Shown here in pieces: positions 33,029 to 40,154 of a DNA stretch of 64,000 nt. The notes under the pieces were generated by a model, which did no database searches, was not told the origin of the DNA, and was given only the letters and a program-made list of their open reading frames with translations. Location: positions 21,531-85,530 of the forward strand of contig CAMDGM010000010.1 of the NCBI GenBank assembly GCA_945898015.1, given 5' to 3'. Numbering within the stretch: the first letter of the stretch is position 1; the number at the start of each line of letters is the position of its first letter. Origin of the DNA: PVC group bacterium. Lineage in GTDB: Bacteria > Verrucomicrobiota > Kiritimatiellia > CAIKKV01. The position numbers and the translations under genes are program-made.

Positions 33029-33759
33029 ACAACCTCAACCGATTTCTCTCGCGCTACTGGTGTCCCTTCTTATTGGTCGCTTGGTTCTGGTCGGTTTCCG
33101 GATTGCTGGTGGATCGAACGTATACGGTTTTCCTACGCCCGGAGTTGGGTCTACTGCTTGTGGTGGCGCTAGTCGTGATGATGGGTTTCTTATTCGCTGA
33201 AATGCGCCAATGGGGACACCCGCGGGTGTTCGGGCTGGACGGGGCGTCGCGCATGTTGATTCTGCTCGCCCCTTTGGTCTACATGTCCGTCGCACGCGGG
33301 GCATCGCTGGATTCCCGCGCTTTCCAGAACAGATGGACCGAGATGAGCGGGACAAATGCCGTTTTGAGGGCAGGAAACGAGATGGGCGCTATGAATTCCG
33401 CGGCCTCATCCAACACAGCGGTGGAAGCGACAATGCTGGACTTGACGTACAGTCCTGCTCGCTTCAAGAACCAGCAGATCGCCGTTATCGGAATGATTCA
33501 CCGCGATTCCAAGATCAAGGAGAGGTTCGGATCCGACGCCTGCCTTCTATTCCGTTTTGTCGTGAGTTGTTGTGCCGCAGATGCCAGACCCGTTGCCATA
33601 TTGACTGGAGGGGATGTTCCGGCAGATTGGGCCGACGACACATGGATTCGTGCGGAAGGGCGTTTTACCCTTCGTGATGACAAAGGCCAGCCGGTGCCAA
33701 CTCTGGAAATCAGCACGGCAACCCGGATTCCGAAACCAAGGCAACCGTATTTGTACTGA
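33025..33759 (+). CDS. TIGR03943-type (YcgQ-like) partner of the DUF318 permease
   Basis: A 244-residue protein. Two or three hydrophobic segments (FLLVAWFWSVSGLLVD, LGLLLVVALVVMMGFLFAEM, RMLILLAPLVYMSV) are followed by a soluble domain with QQIAVIGMIHRD, CLLFRFVVSCCAADARPVAI and DTWIRAEGRFT. This matches the TIGR03943 layout, in which the CC(x)AD(A) motif is conserved. The start at 33025 forms an ATGA overlap with the permease; the open frame begins 22 codons earlier inside the permease. Last gene of the zinc block. Confidence 0.85.
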   Translation: MNNLNRFLSRYWCPFLLVAWFWSVSGLLVDRTYTVFLRPELGLLLVVALVVMMGFLFAEMRQWGHPRVFGLDGASRMLILLAPLVYMSVARGASLDSRAFQNRWTEMSGTNAVLRAGNEMGAMNSAASSNTAVEATMLDLTYSPARFKNQQIAVIGMIHRDSKIKERFGSDACLLFRFVVSCCAADARPVAILTGGDVPADWADDTWIRAEGRFTLRDDKGQPVPTLEISTATRIPKPRQPYLY

Positions 33760-33856
33760 ACCGTGACGCCGCGGTCACGAAAGCCGCCGGCCTGCCGTTC
33801 CGGCGGCCAGGGACGCATGCTTCCGCGCCAGCAACTATATCGCTTTACGATGAGAT

Positions 33857-33992
33857 GGTTCGCAAGTCCCATCGCCTCTACGTCAGGGTTGAACCGTACC
33901 CATCGGTCATTTGCAGCGGAAGTGCCTGCGAATCAAGGAGAAGACGGACGGTCTTCTTACCGAACGGCCGTTCTTGAAAAATGGTCGGGGCG
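33857..33992. repeat. Island boundary repeat 3: block 'Z' plus tRNA-Pro 3' end
   Basis: 33857-33981 matches block Z at 27310-27433: identical start GGTTCGCAAGTCCCATCGCC, shared GAATCAAG in the middle, and identical end GAACGGCCGTTCTTGAAAAA. It runs straight into TGGTCGGGGCG (33982-33992), the first 11 bp of the 50-bp attL. It therefore closes block B and borders block C. No gene is seen between 33760 and 34182. Confidence 0.7.
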
Positions 33993-34031
33993 GAGGGATT
34001 TGAACCCTCGACCTCTTGCACCCCAAGCAAA
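33982..34031. repeat. attL: 50-bp duplicate of the tRNA-Pro 3' half
   Basis: This is identical over 50 bp to 40480-40529; the match breaks at 33981/40479 and at 34032/40530. It contains the CCA end, T-arm and 3' half of the anticodon arm, including the anticodon loop, but no D-arm, so it cannot make a tRNA. Confidence 0.93.
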
Positions 34032-34087
34032 AGAGTGAACCATATTTTCTATAGATATTTGACTTCTTTTCTGACTTTTTATGTCAG

Positions 34088-34108
34088 GTGTGTCCTATTG
34101 TGTGTCCT
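34088..34108. repeat. Candidate integrase arm-type site (left)
   Basis: A 21-bp sequence containing GTGTCCTATTGTGTGTCC is repeated exactly and in the same orientation at 40343-40363 near the other end of the element. It lies 57 bp from the attL core. Matching direct repeats just inside both ends are what arm-type binding sites of lambda-like integrases look like. Confidence 0.55.
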
Positions 34109-34182
34109 TTTTTGCTTGCCTTTCCTGCCTATCCGTTTCAATATGTTGCCAAGACTATCAATTTAACCGGAAAGGGAAAGCA

Positions 34183-35790
34183 ATGGGCGTTATCCTGAAA
34201 AAACAACGTGACGGAACAATCCGGCCTCACTGGTATGGCAAATACGCCGATGGGAAAAAATGCCGCGTGATAAATACCGGCGTGACGGTCCGGGGAACCC
34301 CGCCCCCAAATACCGATGCCGCCTTTACCCGATCCAGAGAAGAGGCCGAAAAAGCCCTTGCCCGGCACGTCGAGGATGCCCGGCGGAAAGGCCGCGCCGA
34401 TCACTTGACGGAAAGACTTATCGAATCCAAGACCGGGCGCAAGGTTGAATATGTCCGGCTTTCTGACCTGGCCGCCCGCTGGCGGGATCTTCCCCGCGAA
34501 ACCGCGCCGGGCAAAGACTGGCTGGCCTGGTGCGATTCGATTTTCAACCGCTTTGCCGCCGCATTACCGAAAGTAACCTATCTGCATGAAGTCACGCCCG
34601 CGCAAGCCGGGGCATATCGGAACCGCCTTGCCGCCGACTATTCGCGCCGGACCGCACACGGGGCCGCGCAAATGCTTAAAGGCGCATTCGCCCGCCTGTT
34701 ACCTATCGGGGCCGCGAATCCGTTTGCCGGGGCAATCGCCCGGCCCGGCCCGGATGATGACGCGGGCACGGTACACCGCCGCCCGTTCACCCCCGAGGAA
34801 CTGCAAGCCCTTTTCACCGCCGGCCGCCGTGACGCCTTTCTTTTCCCGCTTGTTGTTTGCGCCGCCTGCACCGGAATGCGCAGAGGCGATGTATGCCGCT
34901 TGCGCTGGTCAAGCGTTGACCTTGCCGCCGGGGTGCTGGCCGTCAAAACGCACAAGACCGGGGCCGCCGTCGAAATCCCGATCTTTCCACCGTTGCGGGA
35001 AGTGCTGACAATCGCCCGCCGCGCCGCTTCCCCGTATGTCTGGCCGCTTGCCGCCCGGATGCTGGCCGATAACCCGGACGGCTTGACCTATCGTTTCAAG
35101 AAACTTGTGGCGGAAACCTTCCCCACCTCGGAAGCCACGCAAAAGGCCCTACAAGCCGCACCGCCCGCCCCCCTTGCCGAATCATTGCCCGCCGTTGAAA
35201 AGGCCGTGTGTGAAAGCCTGGCCGGCCCGCGCCGCGATAGGGTGCTTGCCACCTTGCGCCGATACGCCGCCGGGGAATCGGTCCGGGCAATCGCCCGGCC
35301 GTCAATCGAAGGAGCCCCCGATCACCGGGGACAAGTGAGTATGGACTTGCACGACGCGGAACGGCTTTCGGGAATATCCTTTTTGCCCCACCCATCGGCC
35401 GCCCCCAGCGTGAAAGACGAAATTGCCGACATAACCCGGACCGCCCGAACCGCCCGAGAAAAAGGCCAGCGTTTTGCTTCGATTCTGGACTGGCACGCCT
35501 TGCGCGTTACATGGGTAACAATAGCCTTATCCGCCGGGGTGCCGATCGAAACCGCCCGCCTTGTGACCGGGCATGAATCCGTCAACGTGGTTTTGCGTCA
35601 TTACTTCAAACCCGGCCGAGAAGCGTTGCGAACCGTGTTGCTTGCAAAGATGCCCGCCGTTTTGACCGGTGGGGCCGCCCCCGCGCCGGACCCGGCCGCC
35701 GAACTGGCCGAACTGGCCGGGAAGCTGGCCGCCCGAACCGCAACGAAAGAGGACAAGGCCCGTTTCCGCAAGCTGGCCGCGAAAGTGTAA
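34183..35790 (+). CDS. Tyrosine recombinase (integrase) with a large internal insertion
   Basis: A 535-residue integrase that would catalyse insertion and excision at tRNA-Pro. Catalytic residues are Arg233 (CTGMRRGDVCRLRW), Lys258 (VKTHKTG), His438 and Arg441 (DWHALRVTW), His464 (TGHESVNVV) and Tyr474 (LRHYFKP). The N-terminal part (KYADGKKCRVINTG) is the arm-binding domain and residues about 85-190 the core-binding domain. Lys258 and His438 are 180 residues apart, some 100 more than usual. The extra stretch (about 310-420) is rich in Ala/Pro and has an HTH-like segment (VLATLRRYAAGESVRAIAR). The ATG at 34183 follows GGAAAGGGAAAG. It lies 152 bp from attL. Confidence 0.93.
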   Translation: MGVILKKQRDGTIRPHWYGKYADGKKCRVINTGVTVRGTPPPNTDAAFTRSREEAEKALARHVEDARRKGRADHLTERLIESKTGRKVEYVRLSDLAARWRDLPRETAPGKDWLAWCDSIFNRFAAALPKVTYLHEVTPAQAGAYRNRLAADYSRRTAHGAAQMLKGAFARLLPIGAANPFAGAIARPGPDDDAGTVHRRPFTPEELQALFTAGRRDAFLFPLVVCAACTGMRRGDVCRLRWSSVDLAAGVLAVKTHKTGAAVEIPIFPPLREVLTIARRAASPYVWPLAARMLADNPDGLTYRFKKLVAETFPTSEATQKALQAAPPAPLAESLPAVEKAVCESLAGPRRDRVLATLRRYAAGESVRAIARPSIEGAPDHRGQVSMDLHDAERLSGISFLPHPSAAPSVKDEIADITRTARTAREKGQRFASILDWHALRVTWVTIALSAGVPIETARLVTGHESVNVVLRHYFKPGREALRTVLLAKMPAVLTGGAAPAPDPAAELAELAGKLAARTATKEDKARFRKLAAKV

Positions 35791-35808
35791 CCCGAAGAAA
35801 GGAACACC

Positions 35809-36294
35809 ATGAACAAACCACTCGTCCGCGAAAAGATCACCGGTTTTAGGAACATCGAAAAGCAACACCGCGTCTCGTTGCACAAACTTTTGAATGCCGT
35901 CGAATTATGCGATGAACCGGCCTTTGTTCAAGCCGCCAAAAGTCTGCTTTGTTACTATCAGGACACGCTTGAATGCGGAGACACTGCCGAACGTGCCCGC
36001 CGTGTTTTTTGGATACAGGGCGAATGGAACAAAACGCCGCCGGATCATATTGAAGAGGCAATAAAACGAACGCTCTACACGCTCTTATGCAACTTGGTAT
36101 CCACGAATGCGCCGGAATTATCAACGGCTCTCGTTTTGCGGTCGTCTACGGCCGCAAGCAAGGGGAGAATCCCAGCCCCCCCGCTTCCTGGCCGGATCGG
36201 CGGAAAACAAAAGGCCTTTCTTGTTTCCTTGCTGGATCGATACGCCTTTAACGCGAAAACGCGACAAATCGAGGAGCCGGGAAAAAACAGTTGA
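35809..36294 (+). CDS. Hypothetical protein of the integrative element
   Basis: A 161-residue soluble, mostly helical protein (MNKPLVREKITGFRNIEKQH). The middle segment holds several Cys and Trp residues (LLCYYQDTLECGD, VFWIQGEWNKTPPDH), and the tail is basic (PGRIGGKQKAFLVSLLDRYA). I recognise no family. It starts 19 bp after the integrase with AAAGGA upstream and so is probably co-transcribed with it. Its stop codon overlaps the -35 box of the promoter at 36291. Confidence 0.7.
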   Translation: MNKPLVREKITGFRNIEKQHRVSLHKLLNAVELCDEPAFVQAAKSLLCYYQDTLECGDTAERARRVFWIQGEWNKTPPDHIEEAIKRTLYTLLCNLVSTNAPELSTALVLRSSTAASKGRIPAPPLPGRIGGKQKAFLVSLLDRYAFNAKTRQIEEPGKNS

Positions 36295-36319
36295 CGCGGT
36301 GTTTCCCTTTCGATATATT
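36291..36319 (+). promoter_or_regulatory. Strong promoter for the element's regulatory and replication genes
   Basis: TTGACG (36291-36296), a 17-bp spacer and TATATT (36314-36319) give an almost consensus sigma-70 promoter. It directs transcription to the right, about 210 bp before the XRE gene, leaving a long untranslated leader. Confidence 0.7.
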
Positions 36320-36325
36320 ACTGTT

Positions 36326-36519
36326 TGGATATTTGATAATTTAAAAGGCTGCTACCACCGGAAGTAAAAACGCACTCCATTCGCTGGGGTTTTAATCCTG
36401 CACGTCAAGGCGCGTTTTACCGGAGCACCGTCTAGGAACAAAGAAGGCAAGCCGAATCGGCGGCCATCTCAACCGCAAATGCGGATGGGGTGGCTTTTTT
36501 ATTTGCCAGGCCCATCCGC
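36326..36519 (+). ncRNA. Structured leader / candidate small RNA with attenuator
   Basis: The RNA expected from the promoter at 36291 contains a long hairpin: GTAAAAACGC (36364-36373) pairs with GCGTTTTAC (36412-36420) and is extended by CCGG on both sides. Three competing segments follow. CCATCTCAACCGC (36464-36476) can pair with GCGGATGG (36481-36488), leaving TGGC and six T (36495-36500) as an intrinsic terminator. Alternatively GCGGATGGG (36481-36489) pairs perfectly with CCCATCCGC (36511-36519), just ahead of the XRE gene's GGAG. That is the layout of an attenuator, or of a P4-like immunity RNA. No coding frame is needed to explain it. Confidence 0.5.
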
Positions 36520-36536
36520 GAGATGGAGACCCGGCC

Positions 36537-36785
36537 ATGCCCGCAACGAAACGACGAAACCCATACGCCCCGAAACTCTTCAACCGCCGCCTTGCCCGTG
36601 TCCTAACGGCTTGCGGCCTTCCCGATCGGGCGATTGCCGCCCGCGCCGGGATACGCCCCGCAACGCTTTCCCTTATCCTGCACGGCCAGAATAAGCCGCG
36701 CCTTACCACCGCCCGCGCTATTGCGGCCGCCCTGGATACCACGCCCGACATGATCGGACTTGGAAAGAAAAGGGGCGCACAATGA
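36537..36785 (+). CDS. XRE-family helix-turn-helix protein
   Basis: An 82-residue Cro/C1-type DNA-binding protein. LPDRAIAARAGIRPATLSLI and LHGQNKPRLTTARAIAAALD form the helix-turn-helix core, ending DMIGLGKKRGAQ. It probably controls the element's own promoters. GGAG lies 8 bp before the ATG and only 5 bp after the hairpin arm at 36511-36519, so leader structure could affect its translation. Its stop overlaps the next start (ATGA). Confidence 0.85.
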   Translation: MPATKRRNPYAPKLFNRRLARVLTACGLPDRAIAARAGIRPATLSLILHGQNKPRLTTARAIAAALDTTPDMIGLGKKRGAQ

Positions 36786-37111
36786 CAACCGAGCAACGTT
36801 TTGCCGCCATGCTTTCCGCCCCGGCCGCCGTCCTGGCCCGCGTCGATGCCGCGCTATCCGGGCAAGCGGAGGCCGCCCCTACCCCGCCCCCTGCCCGCTT
36901 GTTGACCCATTCGGAGGCCGCCCGTCGTTTGTCCGTTTCCCGCGTAACCGCCTGGCGAATGGAAAAAGACGGCGTGCTTCCCGTGTGCGAAATCCGCCCC
37001 GGTGTTTACCGCGTGCCCGAAAGCGCGATTGCCGCTCTGGCCGGATCGGCCCGGACCCGCCCCGCCCGCGTTGACAGAAACAAAGGCAAGGAGGCTGGCC
37101 ATGCGCAATAA
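36782..37111 (+). CDS. Excisionase/AlpA-like helix-turn-helix protein
   Basis: A 109-residue protein with a Pro/Ala-rich N-terminus, then a MerR/HTH_17 winged helix at about 40-90 (LLTHSEAARRLSVSRVTAWR, MEKDGVLPVCEIRPGVYRVP) and a basic tail. Such proteins serve as excisionases or as AlpA/Cox-type activators in prophages and satellites. Translation is coupled to the XRE gene (ATGA) and to the next small ORF (11-bp overlap). Confidence 0.8.
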   Translation: MTTEQRFAAMLSAPAAVLARVDAALSGQAEAAPTPPPARLLTHSEAARRLSVSRVTAWRMEKDGVLPVCEIRPGVYRVPESAIAALAGSARTRPARVDRNKGKEAGHAQ

Positions 37112-37262
37112 ATCCCCGCGCCGTGTCGAGGTTCACCCGGACCCGTTGCCGAATATCATAGGCCGATATTTTACCGGCAAGGCAACGCCACTAGACCGCC
37201 GGACAAAGATCATCCGTCAACTTGAAGCCCGCCGTCGCAACCGGAAAGGGGGCAAGGTATGA
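37101..37262 (+). CDS. 53-residue basic protein of the element
   Basis: A short ORF with a strong AAGGAGG box seven bases before its ATG. It is embedded in a chain of overlapping genes: it overlaps the AlpA-like gene by 11 bp and the helicase start by four (ATGA). The product is strongly basic (MRNKSPRRVEVHPDPLPNII...RRTKIIRQLEARRRNRKGGK), with 12 or more Arg/Lys, so nucleic-acid binding is likely. I recognise no family. The coupling and ribosome-binding site support it as a real gene. Confidence 0.7.
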   Translation: MRNKSPRRVEVHPDPLPNIIGRYFTGKATPLDRRTKIIRQLEARRRNRKGGKV

Positions 37263-38860
37263 TTGCGCTACACCCCTGCCAAGCCCGGCATTTACCGAAT
37301 GCGGAATGTTTCCGAAAACGGATACCGCTGGCAATTATGCCGGACGTTGAACCGGACATTGACGGCGAACCCGAAGAAAACGCGGCCCTTGGCATATTGG
37401 CAGAAAACAAGATTGCACTTGAAGACGCCGGGTTGACTGAAACCGACTTCACCGGCCCGCGCCGAACCGTTTTTAAGGCGCTTTCCAGACTGGCGCAAGA
37501 CGGCCGCCCCCTGGACTTAACCGCACTGGCTGGACAACTCAAAGAAGACGGCGAACTTGACCGCATCGGCGGCCCGCCTTTTCTATCCGGGTTGATCGAT
37601 GCCGCCGAACCGGCCGCGCATTACGCCTATCATCGTGACCGCTTGTTGACCGTTTCACGCAAGCGCCGATATGCAAGCGCCGGGGATCGCCTGGCCGCGC
37701 TGGCAAGGAAACAGGGGATCACCCCCGCGTCATTGCAGTTATGCGCCGCCGATGTTTTACGCGCCTTGGAATCACAAGAGGCCGAAACGGCACCCGGAGC
37801 CGTGCCCCTTTGTGACCTTGTGACCCCCGCGCCGGATGCCGCCGATGAATTGTTGCGCACGCGGTTTTTATGCCGTGGGGGTGCCGCGTTTCTTATCGCA
37901 CAATCGGGCAAGGGTAAATCTTCCCTTTGCCGTCAATTCGCGCTTTCCTGGGGTGCCGGCCTTTCCTGTTTCGGGATCACCCCGGCCCGGCCATTGCGTC
38001 AACTTCTCATTCAAGCCGAAAACGATCAAGGCGACGAAGCCGCTTTTCGTGACGGCATACGCGCATCCGGCATGATACCGCCCGCCGCGCTACACGATGC
38101 AGAGCGCCGGGTTTTCATCGTGCAGTTACAAGACGCCGCCGGCGATTCGTTTCTTGCCCGGCTGGGGGTGTTGCTTTCCAAGCATCGGCCCGACATCGTA
38201 TGGCTAGACCCGCTGTTGTCTTTTTTAGGCGGGGATGCGAACCGGCAAGACATTGTTTCCGCGTTTCTCCGCAACGGCATTCAACCGCTGTTGACCCGGC
38301 ACGGTTGCGGGTGCCTGATTGCTCACCATACCCCGAAACCCATGAGAGCAACGGACAAGGGAGGCCCGGCTGATATGGGGGGATACCTGGGAGCCGGGAG
38401 CGCCGAATTGACGAACTGGCCGCGTGCCGTGCTCACCTTGGAATGCACCGCCGCCGGCGGGGTGTATAAGTTAAGGGTGCCGAAACGCTCGAAACAGTTG
38501 GGATGGGTTGACCAAGACGGCGAACCGACAGACGCCCGCTTGATTGCGCATTCTGGTGACGGCCGCATTTACTGGCGGGATGCTACCCCGGAGGAATCCA
38601 CGGTTGCCACGGCTGGAACCGGGCGCAAGGCTGTTGCGTGCCCCGCAGACGCCGCCCGCGTGTTAGGCAAGGAACCGAACGGCATGACCTACACCGGGCT
38701 TTTTGAGGCCATTATGGCGGATCGTGATTGTGCAGAGCGTACCGCAACGGGTGCCATATCCAAGGCCCGCAAGGCCGGTTTGATCGAATGCGACGGCGGT
38801 ATCTACCGAGTAACAGGGGTGCAAGGTGCAAAAACTGCAAAAGGTGCAAAAAGCAATTAA
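37259..38860 (+). CDS. Replication helicase: DnaB N-terminal domain fused to RepA-like AAA ATPase
   Basis: A 533-residue protein. Residues about 30-145 (ENAALGILAENKIALEDAGL, LTALAGQLKEDGELDRIGGP) match the helical N-terminal domain of DnaB helicases. Residues about 200-400 are a RepA/AAA_25 hexameric ATPase: P-loop AQSGKGKSSLCRQFA, Walker B PDIVWLDPLLSF and a sensor region GCLIAHHTPKP. The C-terminal 70 residues resemble a winged helix (TATGAISKARKAGLIECDGG). It would unwind the element's origin; iteron-like repeats start inside its last codons. The ATG overlaps the 53-residue ORF. The P-loop lacks the first Gly of the usual GxxGxGK[ST]. Confidence 0.85.
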   Translation: MIALHPCQARHLPNAECFRKRIPLAIMPDVEPDIDGEPEENAALGILAENKIALEDAGLTETDFTGPRRTVFKALSRLAQDGRPLDLTALAGQLKEDGELDRIGGPPFLSGLIDAAEPAAHYAYHRDRLLTVSRKRRYASAGDRLAALARKQGITPASLQLCAADVLRALESQEAETAPGAVPLCDLVTPAPDAADELLRTRFLCRGGAAFLIAQSGKGKSSLCRQFALSWGAGLSCFGITPARPLRQLLIQAENDQGDEAAFRDGIRASGMIPPAALHDAERRVFIVQLQDAAGDSFLARLGVLLSKHRPDIVWLDPLLSFLGGDANRQDIVSAFLRNGIQPLLTRHGCGCLIAHHTPKPMRATDKGGPADMGGYLGAGSAELTNWPRAVLTLECTAAGGVYKLRVPKRSKQLGWVDQDGEPTDARLIAHSGDGRIYWRDATPEESTVATAGTGRKAVACPADAARVLGKEPNGMTYTGLFEAIMADRDCAERTATGAISKARKAGLIECDGGIYRVTGVQGAKTAKGAKSN

Positions 38861-38949
38861 TGCACCTGGCCGGGTGCAAGGTGCAAAAGGTGCACCCCTA
38901 AAGGGGTGGTGCACTTGTTGCACCTGCATGCCCCCTGCTGGCTACTGCA
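38818..38949. repeat. Iteron-like TGCA repeat cluster, candidate replication origin
   Basis: Twelve TGCA tetramers occur in about 130 bp, most within GGTGCA or its complement TGCACC: 38818, 38825, 38843, 38873, 38880, 38889 and 38908 on the plus strand, and 38861, 38891 and 38919 as TGCACC. Spacings of 7 and 9 bp recur. The cluster begins within the helicase gene's last codons and continues into the 248-bp non-coding gap. Repeats next to the replication gene are the standard layout of an iteron origin. Confidence 0.5.
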
Positions 38950-39108
38950 ACCAGAGGCAAAGGGAGGGGCCGCCCCAGAGGCAGAGGGGCACCCCCCGCC
39001 CGGATGGGTCCCCTTTGAAGACTTTCCCGCATCAGGTGCGAAAGCCATGCCTTCCCCGAATTCACCATACCCGTGCCCCCGTTACAGTTGACAAAGAAAG
39101 GTTGAAAC

Positions 39109-39648
39109 ATGAAGACGATGAAGACGCCGAACAAAGCAGAGCTTGCCCGGTTATGCGGGATTAGCAGGCAGGCAATCAGCAAACACTTACGCAAGCCCGA
39201 TGCGCCCCGGCCGGACCGTCAAGGCCGGTATGACGTTGCCAAGGTCAAAGCCTTCCTGGCAGAGCGCGCCGAATTGAACACCGCCCGCCCTGGGGGATCA
39301 TACGCCGATGCCCTGGCACGTCGAACAGAGGCGCAAGCCAAGCTTGCCGAATTGGACCTTGACGAGCGGGAAGGCCGCGTGATTGACCGGGACACGGTAG
39401 AGATGCAGGCCCGCGCCTTTGTTCAAACCGTGCAAACAGACCTTTTGACCATGCACGCAACCTTGGCCTTGCTTGTTGCGGGTAAACCAGTTTCGGAATG
39501 CGCGGGCGTAATAAGGCCTTTTGCGCTTTCCATTTTGAAACGATGGAAGGCACAAGCCGGAAGCAAGTTAGGTCCCCGGCAATGCCCGCTTGACGGAAAA
39601 CCCTGCTACGTGCCGGAAGAATTGCCGCCGATGAAGCCGACCCCGTAG
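39109..39648 (+). CDS. Terminase-small-subunit-like (Nu1-type) DNA-binding protein
   Basis: A 179-residue protein. The N-terminal helix-turn-helix ELARLCGISRQAISKHLRKP is followed by a long charged helix (DALARRTEAQAKLAELDLDE), REGRVIDRDTVEMQAR and a helical C-terminal region. This layout is that of Nu1/phage terminase small subunits, which recognise packaging sites. No large terminase subunit or capsid gene accompanies it. A satellite could use it to redirect a helper phage's packaging, but it might simply be a regulator. AAAGG precedes the ATG. Confidence 0.65.
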   Translation: MKTMKTPNKAELARLCGISRQAISKHLRKPDAPRPDRQGRYDVAKVKAFLAERAELNTARPGGSYADALARRTEAQAKLAELDLDEREGRVIDRDTVEMQARAFVQTVQTDLLTMHATLALLVAGKPVSECAGVIRPFALSILKRWKAQAGSKLGPRQCPLDGKPCYVPEELPPMKPTP

Positions 39649-39715
39649 AGAGAAAACGAAAACGCAATGCCCGCCTAATCGGAATAGATGCCACGTCGCA
39701 TAATATCTGTTATGT

Positions 39716-39763
39716 CAACTAAAGAAAGTTGTCTTTTTGTCTTGCCTATCCCGAAGGGATAGG
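39716..39763 (+). promoter_or_regulatory. Weak terminator and RBS-proximal hairpin upstream of the Zn-finger gene
   Basis: CAACT (39716-39720) pairs with AGTTG (39727-39731), followed by TCTTTTT, a weak intrinsic terminator. Next, CCTATCCC (39745-39752) and GGGATAGG (39756-39763) form a perfect 8-bp hairpin with a GAA loop; its last bases overlap the AGGGGAT Shine-Dalgarno of the gene starting at 39777. The two together suggest tight control of that gene. Confidence 0.45.
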
Positions 39764-39776
39764 GGATCATTGCACC

Positions 39777-40154
39777 ATGAAACACGATAAACCCATGAAT
39801 GCAGACGAAGCCGCCGCCGCCCTGGGGGTGCATCGGGAAACCGTGTTTCGATGGATACGCGCCGGCACGCTGGCCGCCCGCGTCGAGGGGCACCGCGTCG
39901 AGATTGCCCCGGCCGCCGTCGAGGCCTTCACCCGGATATGCTCGCATTGTGGCAAGCGGTTTGTTCCGCGCCGCCCGACTACCGGGACCGCGTTTTGTTC
40001 TTTGCCGTGCCGCTGGGCTGTCGAGAATGCCAAGCGCCGGACCGGCCGCCCGATGGGGAGGCCGCCGATCACCCGGACCGCCCCGGACCCCGCCGCCGTG
40101 CCGGCCCGCCTGAAAGCCGCCGTCGAGTTGATCCGGCGAAACGTCAAAGCCTAA
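39777..40154 (+). CDS. Excisionase-like helix-turn-helix protein with Cys4 zinc ribbon
   Basis: A 125-residue protein. Residues 7-50 (MNADEAAAALGVHRETVFRW, IRAGTLAARVEGHRVEIAP) form a MerR/HTH_17 DNA-binding domain; residues about 55-80 carry C-x2-C (ICSHCGKRF) and C-x3-C (FCSLPCRWA), a zinc ribbon like that of HNH/recombination proteins; the tail is basic. It lies 326 bp from attR and is the second HTH_17 gene of the element, so it is a good candidate for the excisionase. The start at 39777 was chosen on the domain start and the AGGGGAT upstream. Confidence 0.75.
   Translation: MKHDKPMNADEAAAALGVHRETVFRWIRAGTLAARVEGHRVEIAPAAVEAFTRICSHCGKRFVPRRPTTGTAFCSLPCRWAVENAKRRTGRPMGRPPITRTAPDPAAVPARLKAAVELIRRNVKA

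Noticed and set aside
33982..34031. A second tRNA-Pro gene
   Set aside because: Only the 3' half is present; the acceptor 5' strand, D-arm and 5' part of the anticodon arm are missing, so it is attL.
38818..38949. CRISPR array at the TGCA repeats
   Set aside because: The repeat units are only 6-8 bp with irregular 7-30 bp spacing and no cas genes; an iteron cluster fits better.
38861..39108. Plus-strand frame (QKLQKVQKAINAPG...) after the helicase as a small gene
   Set aside because: Its apparent coding pattern comes from the TGCA repeats; no Shine-Dalgarno is seen.
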